Shown here piece by piece: positions 36,241 to 47,837 of a stretch of DNA of 64,000 nt. Position numbers and translations under genes: made by a program. The DNA is taken from assembly GCA_028671895.1 (NCBI GenBank), contig CM053803.1:45382786-45446785 (forward strand), given 5' to 3'. Under the pieces are notes generated by a model, which was not told the origin of the DNA, searched no databases, and saw nothing but the letters and a program-made list of their open reading frames with translations. Positions within the stretch are counted from its first letter, which is position 1. Each line of letters opens with the position of its first letter. This stretch comes from Oenanthe sinensis (taxonomy: Eukaryota; Streptophyta; Magnoliopsida; Apiales; Apiaceae).

Positions 36241-38814
36241 TAAATGGGTAAAGTTCTTCTCTTTTTTTTGAGTTAAGTAAAATCTCTAATTAAATCACTA
36301 CAATTTATTTTAGCTAATTTTTTCTAATCTATCGTTCAATTAATACCTGCAAAATATGATATATGATTATTTAATTATGAAGTTATCATAAACAAAACAC
36401 AGAAAAAAGGAGATTAACCTCAGGATATGTAATGATCGTAGTGTGAGCAATACAATATTCAGTTTTTTACTTTTTTTGTCTCATAAATATTTTATAGACA
36501 TATAGTAGTATTTAAATTTTAATTGGGCCTGATTATTAATATTAATGGATGGGATCCGGGCCTCCAGATTAAAAAAAATTAACAATGAGTGCAAAATGGA
36601 AGCTGAAGCCTGAGAGTTGTGTTCGGTGGTAATTTGCTTGACTACGAATTTAATGACAATTAATATTATGTATATATAAAATATAAATGAATGAAACTAG
36701 AAAATATGAGGCCCCGTATTCTTGGAGGCCCTAGGGAAGAATTTGGGTTGACTCCCCAAAGAGTCGGCTCAGAAACAGGTCATACATACCTCCCCACTTT
36801 AAAGGACCCTGACTAAGATTGATCTCTAATATAGAAAATAATATCATATTCAAGTGTAATTTATATTAATCAAATTACTTCAAGCAATACCCAACTAAGT
36901 AATATGAGCTCTGAGGATAAATCAGGTCATTTACTTTGCTTTATTATGTGCTTTGATATTAAAAGTGATTCAGGAAACAATTTTTTCCTAGAACAAACAA
37001 AAAATATGAGGAAATCTTAATATTTTAAACTTCTAAATTAAAGAAGAATGAGATTCCATGAAGTAATTTCATAGACTTCATTAAGTAATTTTTTGTTGAA
37101 AAATTAAAGAAAATTTGATGGTGGCAAAAAGTTGACGGGGTAAAAAAAACAATATCAAGTTATCAACTATTTTCTTACTGCAGAAAGTAGATTGAAAAAA
37201 GAAGACATTAGGCTCATAAATCCTTAAGAAATGCATAGAAGGAGATAGATTGTTGTCATACCTGTTCTGTATCATCAATCAATCCGCTAAAAATTCAGGG
37301 TCAATGTATAAAGGGAGATGTTCCTTCAGCGAATCAAACTCACAAGTTCTCTCGATGCTTTTATCATGCATGTGAAAGACTCCGATATCATGATGTTATT
37401 TATTCTCAAGTAAATACACATACATCATATCCCAAGAATCATCAGTGAAGCAGATTGAATTTTTTTTGTATGCTGAATTACTCCAACTCGGGACCAAAAT
37501 GCTACTAGTATATTCGCCTCAGATGTTCAATAAATATTTGCAAAAATAGCAACCTATACTCCAATACTTTACCAAACCTTTGAGTAAAAGCAGAGGTTGT
37601 ACAAACACTTTTAGGTTTACAAGAGCAATTCAATCTCATCTGTATCTGTAATATATAAACCAATAGTACCTGTAAACAGGCAATGGTGATTGGTGACCAC
37701 TAGTGTTGGTGTGCAATTCAATCTGATCTGTATCTGTAATATATAAACCAATAGTACCTGTAAACGGGCAATGGTGATTGGTGACCACTAGTGTTGGTGT
37801 GCCATCCGGTTGCCTAGGGAAGCCCGCAGCAGCTCCTAGTAAGAGTAAGAAGTTGTTAGCGCGGACTGGGCAGAGAGGAACCAAACAAGCTTAAAACTTT
37901 AGTTTGAATTCAAGCGACAATAATTATTTTCAATTTTTAGAAACATGCATAAAATTGGGCTACTGTAAAGTTCGATGGAGGGGGCAGGGACTATAGATTC
38001 CACTCATCCTTGCCTATGCCCTCATCTACTAAACCAACTAATCCCCTCGGCAATCTTTTTTTAAGCAGCAGGTATTATCATTAAGTCTCCAGTTGCTTTG
38101 ACATTGAGTGGGCCATCCATATTAATGAAATTTAAATGATGCAGCAGTGAATATGTATAGTTGATTGGCTTATTTACTGATCCTTATTTTTATCAAGAGG
38201 CACAGATCCTCAATCACAGGCTGAGGCTACTAATTGGGAAAACAGAATAAAACGAAACAGTTAACAAATAAAAGTCTGTTACAATAATAGTATTGATTAC
38301 TTTCCCATTCTTATACTGATTTCTAACATTTATAATACTTCCCAGTAAATGCATCCATATCATCCGAATGATTTTAAGCAGAAAGTTTTTGAGTTGTGTC
38401 ACAAACTACATACACACTACACACTAGAAAGATAAGTAAAAAACAAATACTTGCAAAATAAAATATGATCACAATTACATTAAAATCATTGTAAGCAACA
38501 ATTTTGGTTTTTATTTAAACAAAAATCCAAAATTATAATCTATGTCACTTTCGCACCCCATGCTCTAAATATTTCAGTCCATGCTCTATATACGGGGATA
38601 CGTGGAGCAACCCAGGTGCACCTCGCCCTCGCGCTCGATACGTGGTATGTTGGGTAACCCACGCACCCTCAACTTCTTAGCTTAAGAATATTAAGGACCA
38701 AAATATATATTTATTGTAGACCATATGATGTACTTAAGAAACACACACATGGTACCAACTTCACAAAAATCATAAATCAAAACCGAACATTTTTCAAATA
38801 ATTTGGACCAACTA
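36241..38814. other. Host-like non-coding DNA with an 88-bp tandem duplication
   Basis: No gene is supported. 37625-37712 and 37713-37800 are two copies of an 88-bp unit that differ at about two positions. Next to it the minus strand is open for 82 codons (37636-37884), but that frame is created by the duplication and has no recognisable domain. Confidence 0.5.
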
Positions 38815-39330
38815 CTTCATCTTCCTTATGATTCAAAGACTAACATTTCACTTCTTGATAGTTATTGGGTCTCACCTTTTCATTTCTACATGTTACTTAT
38901 ATTCATGTTTATATTTTTCTAATCCTAGGGGTAGTCAAATAGGGGTTAAGTTTTGCATACTTATAACAGTTCCAACACTACATCTTATCCTCCTTGTACC
39001 ATACTATAAAACTCTAAATACACTTGGTATGTTCCGTTTAGTTTACATTAGATCCATTTCCGGTACAAATGGAAATAAAGGTAAAATAATTTAATATTAT
39101 AAGGTCAAGCTATTATGATAAAGTACTATAATTGGGAAAAAACATTAGTAAATTACTATACATATATGATTTCTTATATAATAAAATATTACCATTTAAA
39201 GCTTCTCGGGCAGGTTGAATGTGCAGCCCACATGTGACAGCCAAAACTTGAAACCCCCAAATTACTTATCCATGTTGCATACCTGAGAAGTTTGGATCTT
39301 TTTGAGTTGCGGATAAAGGTAGAGCTTTAG
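38815..39330 (-). repeat. Duplicated segment shared with 45340-46130
   Basis: 38820-39120 and 39190-39330 match 45345-45660 and 45925-46130 at high but imperfect identity; the second copy carries an extra MITE. On the minus strand, ALPLSATQKDPNFS followed by a CTCAG/GTATGC donor-like site (about 39290-39345) could be an exon of the same gene family as the DUF724 copies, upstream of them. Unproven. Confidence 0.5.
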
Positions 39331-39471
39331 AACCCCAATAAAAGTAAATTTGTAAACTTATATGGCTCCTAATTATCCAAAAGACTGCGCATTGTGGCAG
39401 GGTTACAAGGATTTTCTTGTCAATTAAGAAAATTAAGGAGGTAAATAGCATAGAATTAAGGATACAATTTA

Positions 39472-39950
39472 AAAGCGTGAGTACTACAAATTTCATATAC
39501 TCTCACTGCCATAACCAAATAAACATTCTAAAATTCTGAAATATAGAAATACTTTAAAATACGAAAACAATGCTCCAACAATACCTTAATATCCATGTAT
39601 AGTATTATAAAGAAACTCATCTATCTTTCATTTTTCTCTTTCACAAATAAAACAATTATGAATAATGTTTAGAGGACAAAGCTCTTATGCGACAGAAATC
39701 TTTTGAGGACGAGCGGCCCCAAGTATGGAAACAATTAGAGGCTTTTTAGGCCATACATACTAATCCACCTAGCAAACGTCAGTGCTAAGAATAACATCCT
39801 CCACGTATTTAAGAGTAATATGCATATTATTGAACTAAACTATATAGTATAAATGCTATATGATATACTTATCCACGAAACTGTAAAGCGTGAGTACTAC
39901 AAATTTCATATACTCTCTCACTGCCATAACCAAATAAACATTCTAAAATT
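39472..39950. repeat. Direct repeat pair of about 65 bp
   Basis: 39472-39535 and 39885-39950 are nearly identical (the second has two extra bases, TC) and lie 413 bp apart. The sequence between them has no clear transposon termini. Confidence 0.7.
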
Positions 39951-40047
39951 AAATGCTTTAAATGAAATGAGATACAATACCGGAAGTGACCGTCTTCTCT
40001 TCTCTGCCACTTTTTTGTTGGAGCATCTTCTTCATTGTTTATAAGTT

Positions 40048-40190
40048 TTAAGGAATACCATCGCCACCTGAGTTGCAGCATCCACAATCATCGAGCCGAA
40101 ATAGTTCTTGAGACTCTACAAATATGATCATATTTATTTCTGACAAAGAATTCACATAGGCAGGCTTCTTTGAGTTGCAATTCTCCTTCC
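40048..40190 (-). CDS. Candidate terminal exon, unknown gene
   Basis: After a GTGGATTTCAG acceptor the minus strand is open for about 47 codons (ENCNSKKPAYVNSLSEINM, then LFRLDDCGCCNSGGDGIP) to TAA. I do not recognise it. It may belong to the gene family whose DUF724 part lies at 34 kb, or be chance. No start codon or neighbouring exon is certain. Confidence 0.25.
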
Positions 40191-42141
40191 CTGAAATCCA
40201 CAAAATCAAAACTGGGAAGTTCTATGATTGTATTTAACAGATAAAGAAACAAAAGACAGACTACATAAATATTACATATAAGATAGAGATGTTACCATTA
40301 TAGGTTTCATGGGTGAAATCAAGAAGCCCAAATTGTATCAAGAAAACGCAACAATCACAGCTTACAACGTTTGGATCTTTTTGGAGAATGGGAGCTTTCA
40401 AAACTCTTATCATTGTAAACAATGATCAAGACCAGGGATTATTACTTGTTCATTTCTTCAGAGTTGAAGAAAAGCTGCTCTTTTGGGCTGTGAATTGCGA
40501 AAACTAACGTGGGTGACGGGCCGACGGCAACATTAAAAGTTTTTATCATGCGGCCGTCAATATAATTTTACTTATTGTAATACGGATTTTAAGAAATATA
40601 TATTATATAATTATATTTATTATAATATGAATCATAATTATATATATCTATATTAATTAAAATTTTATTTTTTATATCTAATTATATATTTATTATAACA
40701 CGGGTCCATATTATAATATATTTATATTACATAGAATAAATGTATAAAATTTACATATATAGTTATATTTATAGAAACGTAAATTCTTAATATTATAAAA
40801 TTTTATATTAAATATCAATAAAAAATAAATTTATTCAAATATTAGTTATTTCGTGTTTCGCACGGGTTATAAGCTTGTGAATATATATAACAATGGTGCA
40901 ATGATAATGCAAATTAGTGGGAGATATGAGATATAATCCTAGCCACTCATCTTTACACAAATATTTTTTCATTGATATATTTTTTATAATTTTTTTCAGT
41001 AATATATTATATGTAATTTTCAGTCAAACTTGAATCAATTTAACCACAAAAATAATCAAATATGACCGTTAATTTGGGAAGGAGGGAGTATAATTTCCAA
41101 ATTTCGAGATATGTAATTTTTATTTCTCAATATTTATAATAAATAAAAATTTAGAATTTAATTTTTTTATTAATTATTATTAATATTTTCATATATTTAT
41201 AAATATATTAACAATTAATGTAAAATTATAAAAATAAAAAGAAAATACTAAATAGTAAATAGAGAAAATGTTCGGAATGCCTCAACACACAGATGTAGGG
41301 TTTTTTTTACCGACGTGACACAGAAGAAGAAATGTCGTATCATCAACGGGATACCGTCTTTCGTATCAGCTATATAATATGTAGCTTGTAATGACATGCA
41401 TAGTTTACCAAATTAGTATCAAACTCATATTACATAAGATAGTAAATTAATTTACAAATATTATTATCAAATAAATAAATATTATTATCTAATAAATAAA
41501 TTAAAATACATAAGATAGTAAAAAGTAAGTAAGGGTTCATTTATTTACCCATGAATGAGAGTATAACAACTCAAAAAGTTTGTGAAGGAATGCTCTTCCG
41601 AAATTCTTATACAAATTATTTATTATACATTTTACTTCCCTTGCTTATCCTATTTACATTTTATGAAAAAATGACTTAAATAACACAAATCTAGTGTTAG
41701 GTTGCTCCAATTATAGTTGTCGGGAATTGTGCCCATATTGCCCAATCAACTACACATGCCACACATGCGTATATCCTCTTTACTTTTATCCCATTTCCTC
41801 CAATTTCTTTCTATCACTTTGTTTAGTAACTCCTCTTCACAAACTACATACACATTCCAATATATAACCCCCATACATACACACCATCGTAGTATCATCT
41901 ATTCTTGTTCTTTTCTTTTGCTTAAATATCTAATTCCTTATCTAAATTTTATCTTTTGATTTAAGTCATTGATTTATGTATGATAATATGAGGGATTCAT
42001 GTGTATTATGAAGATAGATTTGTATTATTTTGAAATCACAAAATGAAGGAAATAAGTATTGTACCACTAATTACTTTACATTGAAAGTAATGTAGGGAAC
42101 AAATAGAATGTGCAAGAGTTTTGCAACTGTCTAATCAAAAC
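40191..42141. other. AT-rich non-coding DNA
   Basis: No supported gene. 40560-40880 is very AT-rich and ends in a hairpin-like CGTGTTTCGCACGGG followed by CTTGT, like a decayed Helitron 3' end (see findings). The rest shows nothing I can name. Confidence 0.4.
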
Positions 42142-42695
42142 TAGAGATTCACAAAAAACCTGAGCCCGAAATTTTGTCCCGACCTGATCTGAAAAAAATT
42201 TGAAAAAGCCCGGGCCAGGCTTTTTCGGGCCTTATATTTTTAAGTGAAGTCCGGGCCCGACCTGATCTGAAAAAAAGTCTGAATCCGGCCTGGCCCGGAT
42301 AAAATCCCGAAAAAGCCCTCGTAAAACTTAATTATTAAAATATATTTACATATATATATATATATGTATTTACATTTATTACAAATTAAAAATAGGTTGC
42401 ACATATATATTCACATATTACAAATCGATTAATTTTTCTAAAAATCACTGAACTAATAGAACCAAAAGATTTCCTCCGATACTTTATATAAGAGTATTCT
42501 CTATAGAATAATGACATATATATATATATATATGCATAAATAATGGCATATATATATATATAGAATAATGACATAAAAAGGCTCAAATATTTTCCATAAG
42601 CCCGACTTGGCCCGATCAAAAAGCCTGGATCGGCCTTTGACTAAAAAGTTCGGGTTTTTTCGGGCCTGGTCAAAGCCCGGCCCTGTGCATCTCTA
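42142..42695. mobile_element. Non-autonomous hAT-like element
   Basis: The ends are inverted: TAGAGATTCAC on the left and GTGCATCTCTA on the right. Subterminal GC-rich parts are full of CCGGGC/GCCCGG motifs (CCCGGGCCAGGC, GGCCTGGCCCGG), as in many plant hAT elements. The 8-bp flanks ATCAAAAC and ATCACAAT agree at six of eight positions. The middle is AT-rich with TA microsatellites and codes for nothing. Confidence 0.65.
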
Positions 42696-44294
42696 ATCAC
42701 AATACGGAGAGTAAAAGTGCGTGTATTTTGCCTCCACATAATCCAAATGTGTGTTTCCCTGCCTTCACATGATGCAAATGCGTGAGGAGAAGGAAGAAAT
42801 ATGAAATTGATATTCGCATTCTTGTTATACGTATAGTATTTGTTATTTTGGGCAATATGTGATAAATTATATTTCTGGCACTACTTGTTAGCAAATAGAA
42901 AAAAGGGCTTTCACCCACGTTTTATATCTTGTATATATAATATTTGTATTATTTTTAAGGGTTTTTTTGAAAAATACCTAAGGACAAATTTTTTTTGCAA
43001 AAATACGATTTTGTTTAAATTTTTTTACAAAAATACGAGTTTGCAACTTTGTAAGTAGAATAAATCAAAATCAATCACAAATGCAACTTTAAAATTTAGT
43101 AAAAATAATTATTTTTTGGTTGCATTTTGAAAAATAAGTTACATCTGGTTGCTTTTGGTTGCGAACCGTATTTTTGCAAAAAAAATAAATCAGAAGTTAG
43201 TAAAATCACAAAAAAAGCTAGAAAAAACAGTATTTTTGGTAAATACCTTATTTTTTTATTAACTAAAAAGGTATTTCTAATATTTATAAATATGTACTAT
43301 CTTTATTTTAAAATTTTATATTGTTAACTTTTTTTAATATTTTAAAGTGAATAAAAAAAGTATATCTTATAGATTATTTTTAATTTTATAAATATAATTT
43401 TATATAATTAATTTCCAAATATTCATATTTATAAAATATAAATGTACATAATATATTTTAAAATATAAAAATCAAGTTTTTAATCATGTTATTATATTAA
43501 GAGTATTAGTATTTATGTTAATTTTTTTATTTTGTTTATGAATTATTTTTAATTTTTATATAACAGTTTTTCAAAGATATATTTTATTTAATATTATTTA
43601 AACATATTAAATATATTTTGTAAAAAAACATATTAAATATATAATCTTTAATTAAATATTAATAATCATTAAGGGCGTTCAAATATATAAATATAATAAT
43701 TCAAAAAAATGATTTGTTTTTTACAATATTACATAACATTATCTATTTAAGATTCAAATTTATTACTCATTTAGAATTCTTAATTATTCATGAAATGCTA
43801 TTTAGATTTAACAAATGAGGCCTAAATCGATTACTCAAATTATAAAAAACAAGTATCATATAATATATGTGTATAACTCATCAAAATATATGTAATTTGA
43901 AACTATTTTTACGAACTGATCCCACTTATATTTAATAAATTTTCCGAGTTCTTCCTATATAATTGCGTTAATTAAAAAAATAAGTCTATACATACAAATC
44001 TTATCAATTCATTTACATATACTAAAATTACAAATTTTATTTGTCAAAAAAAAAAAATACAAATTTTATTGAGCCAATCAACAGCTCTATTATCTGTATA
44101 GAAAAGGATCTAATTGTTATCTATATAGAAATAGTTGAAACTAATCAAACTTTTGTCAATCATATAATTCTTTTTGTCAATCAGATAATTCTCTCCACTA
44201 AAATATATGAAAATATATAATTTATAAAAGACATTATTGTAGAGTCCAACTAAATTTCAACCAAGAACATGTCTGCTCTATTTAAAAAAATGTG
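42696..44294. other. AT-rich non-coding DNA
   Basis: There is no supported gene. 42960-43300 is rich in AAAAATAC runs. 43940-44290 matches 33830-34130 and is the downstream flank of the duplicated DUF724 unit. Confidence 0.5.
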
Positions 44295-45115
44295 TACCGC
44301 AATAGAGAAACAACAAATTCTGTAATCTATTTATTAATACTGCAGAGTTTTCTCCCAGCTGTTCAGGAACCTTCTCTTCAAATTTAGCTCTTTTCTCTTT
44401 AATCCTGCAGTTCTCTTGATCATGTCCACAGCCGCTTTTTCCTCTGTTCTGAATTGTTCTTGTTAATCTCCTGCTGCTTCTTCAACAACAGCATCCTCAT
44501 TAAACAACATTTTAGTATCCCAACATCAAACCCATGTGTCTCCGATTCCTCAAGAACTAACAAGTCATCCTCGATAGCTTCTGTTTTTGTGTCAGGATGC
44601 AAAATTGTGGTCTTTTCTTAGCAATGTTATCAAAGGTCACCATTTTACCGAGAGCTTGTCCCTCACGGAGGATCTTTCTACAGGATCTTAAAGGGAGGAA
44701 ATGTGGATCCTTGGGCATTTTTCTATATGCTTCAAAAGATTCAGCCACTTTCCAAAGATCCCTCTTCTTCTTAAATAATGACTTTTCAGTATCAGCAGGG
44801 ACACGATAGCACCACCGAGTTCAGTATCAGCAGTGACAATAGCACCAGCGACAATCCCAACTCCATTTGCACGATCAGCTACAATCATATAATAACACTT
44901 GATTAAATAAAAATAGCTAACTGAATGATAGTATTTAGTCAATTGTTGTACCATCTCCGCTGACGGGCTGTGAAATCAATAAATTCATCCTGGGCAGGTT
45001 CATTTGGGGAAGGTGCTTCCGTTTGATGCGTATTATATTGACAAATTATATATAGTAGGTTTAAATCTGGTACAATTTCCATTTAGATTCGATGACATCA
45101 ATTCTTCCTGAAATC
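44295..45115 (-). pseudogene. DUF724-family gene fragment, copy 3
   Basis: The minus strand carries the linker exon (about 44965-45110, PDLNL and QDEFIDFTA but frame-shifted by one base compared with copy 1). An intron ending TTGTAG near 44885 is next, then ADRANGVGIVAG and the DUF724 domain: KVAESFEAYRKMPKDPHF at 44700-44750, EGQALGKMVTFDNIAKK, LEESETHGFDVGILK and LLLKKQQEINK. Several frames are needed and the terminal TAG of copy 2 is lost. This is the most complete copy for exon order. Domain identity comes from recognised family motifs; Agenet domains are not seen. Confidence 0.7.
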
Positions 45116-45231
45116 ACGAAAGAATTACAAGATCTTAGTGATTCCTTTTCAGATGGCTAGTACAAAGCAGATATTAGAGATTACAGGAAGTGACCAAGCA
45201 CCACAGTGTTGTCAAACCACTAGAAATTAAT

Positions 45232-46165
45232 AAAACAGATTTTTTTTAAATAAATTTGTATGTGTACATTAAAAAAAAGTGTAAAGATTAAAAGCGTGGT
45301 TTTGTACACCACTAGAAATTATAATACACACACATTTTACTTCAGCTCCCTTATGATTCGTAGACTAACATTTTACTTCTTGATCGTTATTGGTTCTCAC
45401 CTTGTGATTTCTGTATGTTACTTATATGCACGTTTATATTTTTCTAATCCTTAAGGGTAGTCAAATATGGCTAAAAATTTGCATATATATAACCCTTCCA
45501 ACATTACATCTTATCATCCATGTACCATACTATACAAATCTAAATACAGTTGGTATGTTCCGTTTAGTTTACATTAGAGCCATTTCCGGTACAAATGGAT
45601 ATAAAGGTAAAATAATTCAATATTATAAAGTCAAGTTATTATGATAAAGTACTATATTTGAAAAAAAAACATTAGTAAATTATTATACATATACGATTTC
45701 ATATATAGAGAATAAAGTTCATGAGGTTAGCTCAGGAAACTTAAGTTACCCGGGGTAAAAGAATGAAAGCCAATGTAAACATGACACATATACATGTAGA
45801 TGTAGTATATTTATATGATATGATATATATACAAGGAAAGTGAATATAAAATTAGGTCATTCTACTATATCACCTCAGATAAATTTCCTGAGATAATCTC
45901 AGAAACTTTATTCTCTATAATAAAATTTTAACATTTAAAGCTTCCCTCAACATGTGACGAACCCAAGACTTGAAACCCCCAAATTACTTAGCCAAAGCAA
46001 GGTTATAACTTTTTATGAAGTTAAATCATGAGACTCTCAAGCAACACCTACATTTGAAAATTAATCATTCATGCTGCATACCTAAGAAGTTTGGATCTTT
46101 TTGATTTGCGGATAAAGGTAAAGCTTAAGCACTGCTGACTTATTCAAGGTAGAAGAAAAAAGGCA
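45232..46165 (-). repeat. Upstream part of duplicated unit, copy 3
   Basis: 45232-45330 matches 30281-30360 and 35330-35384. 45345-45660 and 45925-46130 match 38820-39330. The unit ends where the gypsy LTR begins near 46166. No coding evidence beyond a possible decayed exon at 46085-46130. Confidence 0.6.
45708..45915. mobile_element. TA-flanked MITE in copy 3
   Basis: The inverted ends GAGAATAAAGTT...CTCAGGAAA and TTTCCTGAG...ACTTTATTCTC extend about 35 bp with a few mismatches. TA lies directly outside both ends. The insertion is absent from the paralogous place near 39180. TA duplication fits a Stowaway or other Tc1/mariner-type MITE. About 208 bp, no coding capacity. Confidence 0.7.
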
Positions 46166-46288
46166 TGACAGTAATTGTTTCTACATCTGAGTAAAAGTCA
46201 TTTCAATAACAAGAGTCAAAGGGTAAATTAGTAAATGGAGGGTTTTTTGGGAAGAATATAGGTTTGAGGAATAGTGAGGAAGAGGCAG
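46166..46288 (+). repeat. Ty3/gypsy LTR, left part
   Basis: It starts TGACAGTAATTG (the exact start is inferred from TG...CA ends) and runs to the target site of the copia element. Joined to 58418-58579 it gives a short LTR of about 285 bp, ending TTCATTACA beside a PBS. Confidence 0.6.
46284..46288. repeat. Target-site duplication, left copy
   Basis: GGCAG lies directly outside the left LTR and again directly outside the right LTR at 58413-58417. This perfect 5-bp duplication is typical of copia integration. Confidence 0.95.
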
Positions 46289-47823
46289 TGTTAGGTCCAA
46301 ATGATTGTAGAAGGGGGGGTTGAATACAATCTCTATTAAATATTAATATCTGTTTCGGATAATTTTTGATTAAACAATTTAATTATTATCACGAAATAAT
46401 AATCAAAGAAACACAGTTCAAGTAAAATACTTATATTAAACTTGATGTGGGTTACAAGATTAAATCAGATAAACACTAATAGCTCTTTAGAATTTCTACA
46501 GAATATTTAACATGAATGCTCTGTATTTTTCTTTTTAGCTCGAATAGAATGTTAATAGAAGTGATTTGAATGCTACTGATCAATCTTGTATTTATAGGCA
46601 AATTCAGGTGCTGGAGACTTTTCTGGCTCGGGGAGACTTTTTCTCCTCGGGGAGACTTTCTGAGCTTGAGAAGACTTTTCAGGGAGACTATCACAGCTCG
46701 CAGAGACTTCTTGAATTAAATGAAAAATCATTTAAATTGATGGGGAAGACTTTGACAGCTCGGGGAGACTATTATAGCTCGGGGAGACTTTTTAAATAAA
46801 ATTCGGGGAGACTTTTGAAATGTCTCGGGGAGACTTTCCAAATGTCTTCCCGAGATTATTCTGCCGACATGAAATGATATGTAATGTATATCAGCTGACT
46901 TGAAATGTTGAGATCACATGAATATCTTCTGTCTTCTTTTTGATTTTTGCTTTCTTTTAATTAATACTCGGGGAGACTTTTGAAAAGTCTCCGGGAGACT
47001 TTTCCAAAAGTCTTCCCGAGTAACCAACTTTGGTCGACCTGCATGATTCAGTGAAATGAGATGTCTTCCTCCTTTTTTTTTTTGTTTCCTTTTTAATTTA
47101 AATTCTATTTGTTTTATTATATATCTTATACATTAAATTAATTCTTTTTGAATTAATCTAAGTAAATAGGATACATAATAAATTATCTTTTTGATAATAG
47201 AATTAAATTAAAGTCTTCTTCATTCTAAAATAATTCTACATTAATTAATTTCTTAATCAATTTAAAGAATAAATTAATTCTGATTGAATTAATTTACCAA
47301 TTAAATTAACTAAATAATTTAATCAATTAATAGAGAATTAAATTAAAGTCTTGACTCCACAACTCTTGATGATATAATCTTAAATCTTCTGTCTTCTCAC
47401 CAATGTCTGTAGCTGACCATTTCTTCTGTAATAAAGAACTTTCTCTGTATTTTTGCCAACACTCCGTGTACTGTCTGGTTCACGAGTGATTCACAACAAA
47501 TAATATTCTTCACTTGACTTTTATAATGGTTCACTTCTGCTCCTTCTGACTTGACTAAATTTGTTGTCACACAAAATTGAAATCTTCTGACACTGTAGCT
47601 TCTTCAAACTTAAATACTCCACTGAGGCATGATCAATTAAATTGAACTTCTTTCAATGTAGTACTGCTTCAAGTCTGTAGATTGACTTTGAACATCTTTT
47701 TCTTGTCAAATAATACCTGCTGAAGATTCCTGTGACAGATAATATATTTACTTACAAATTATCTATGTTTGAGTTGAGTTGCCATCTCTCTAAACAAATA
47801 GGCTTCTAAACATATGCCTTTCA
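46289..47823 (-). repeat. 3' LTR of the intact element
   Basis: 1535 bp, edges TGTTAGGTCC and ATGCCTTTCA. TATAAATA (minus) at 46589-46596. The array of CTCGGGGAGACTTT units lies at about 46609-47020. U5 hairpin arms are at 46303-46309 and 46325-46331. Confidence 0.95.
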
Positions 47824-47837
47824 ATCTCCCCCTATTT
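47824..47837 (-). other. Polypurine tract
   Basis: The minus strand reads AAATAGGGGGAGAT directly before the 3' LTR, where plus-strand DNA synthesis is primed. Similar boxes recur in the tail upstream. Confidence 0.85.

Noticed and set aside
37636..37884. 82-codon minus ORF as a gene
   Set aside because: Two thirds of it is the translated 88-bp tandem duplication.
42960..43300. Possible further MITE with AAAAATACCT ends
   Set aside because: End similarity is only A/T-rich and no target duplication or empty site is visible.
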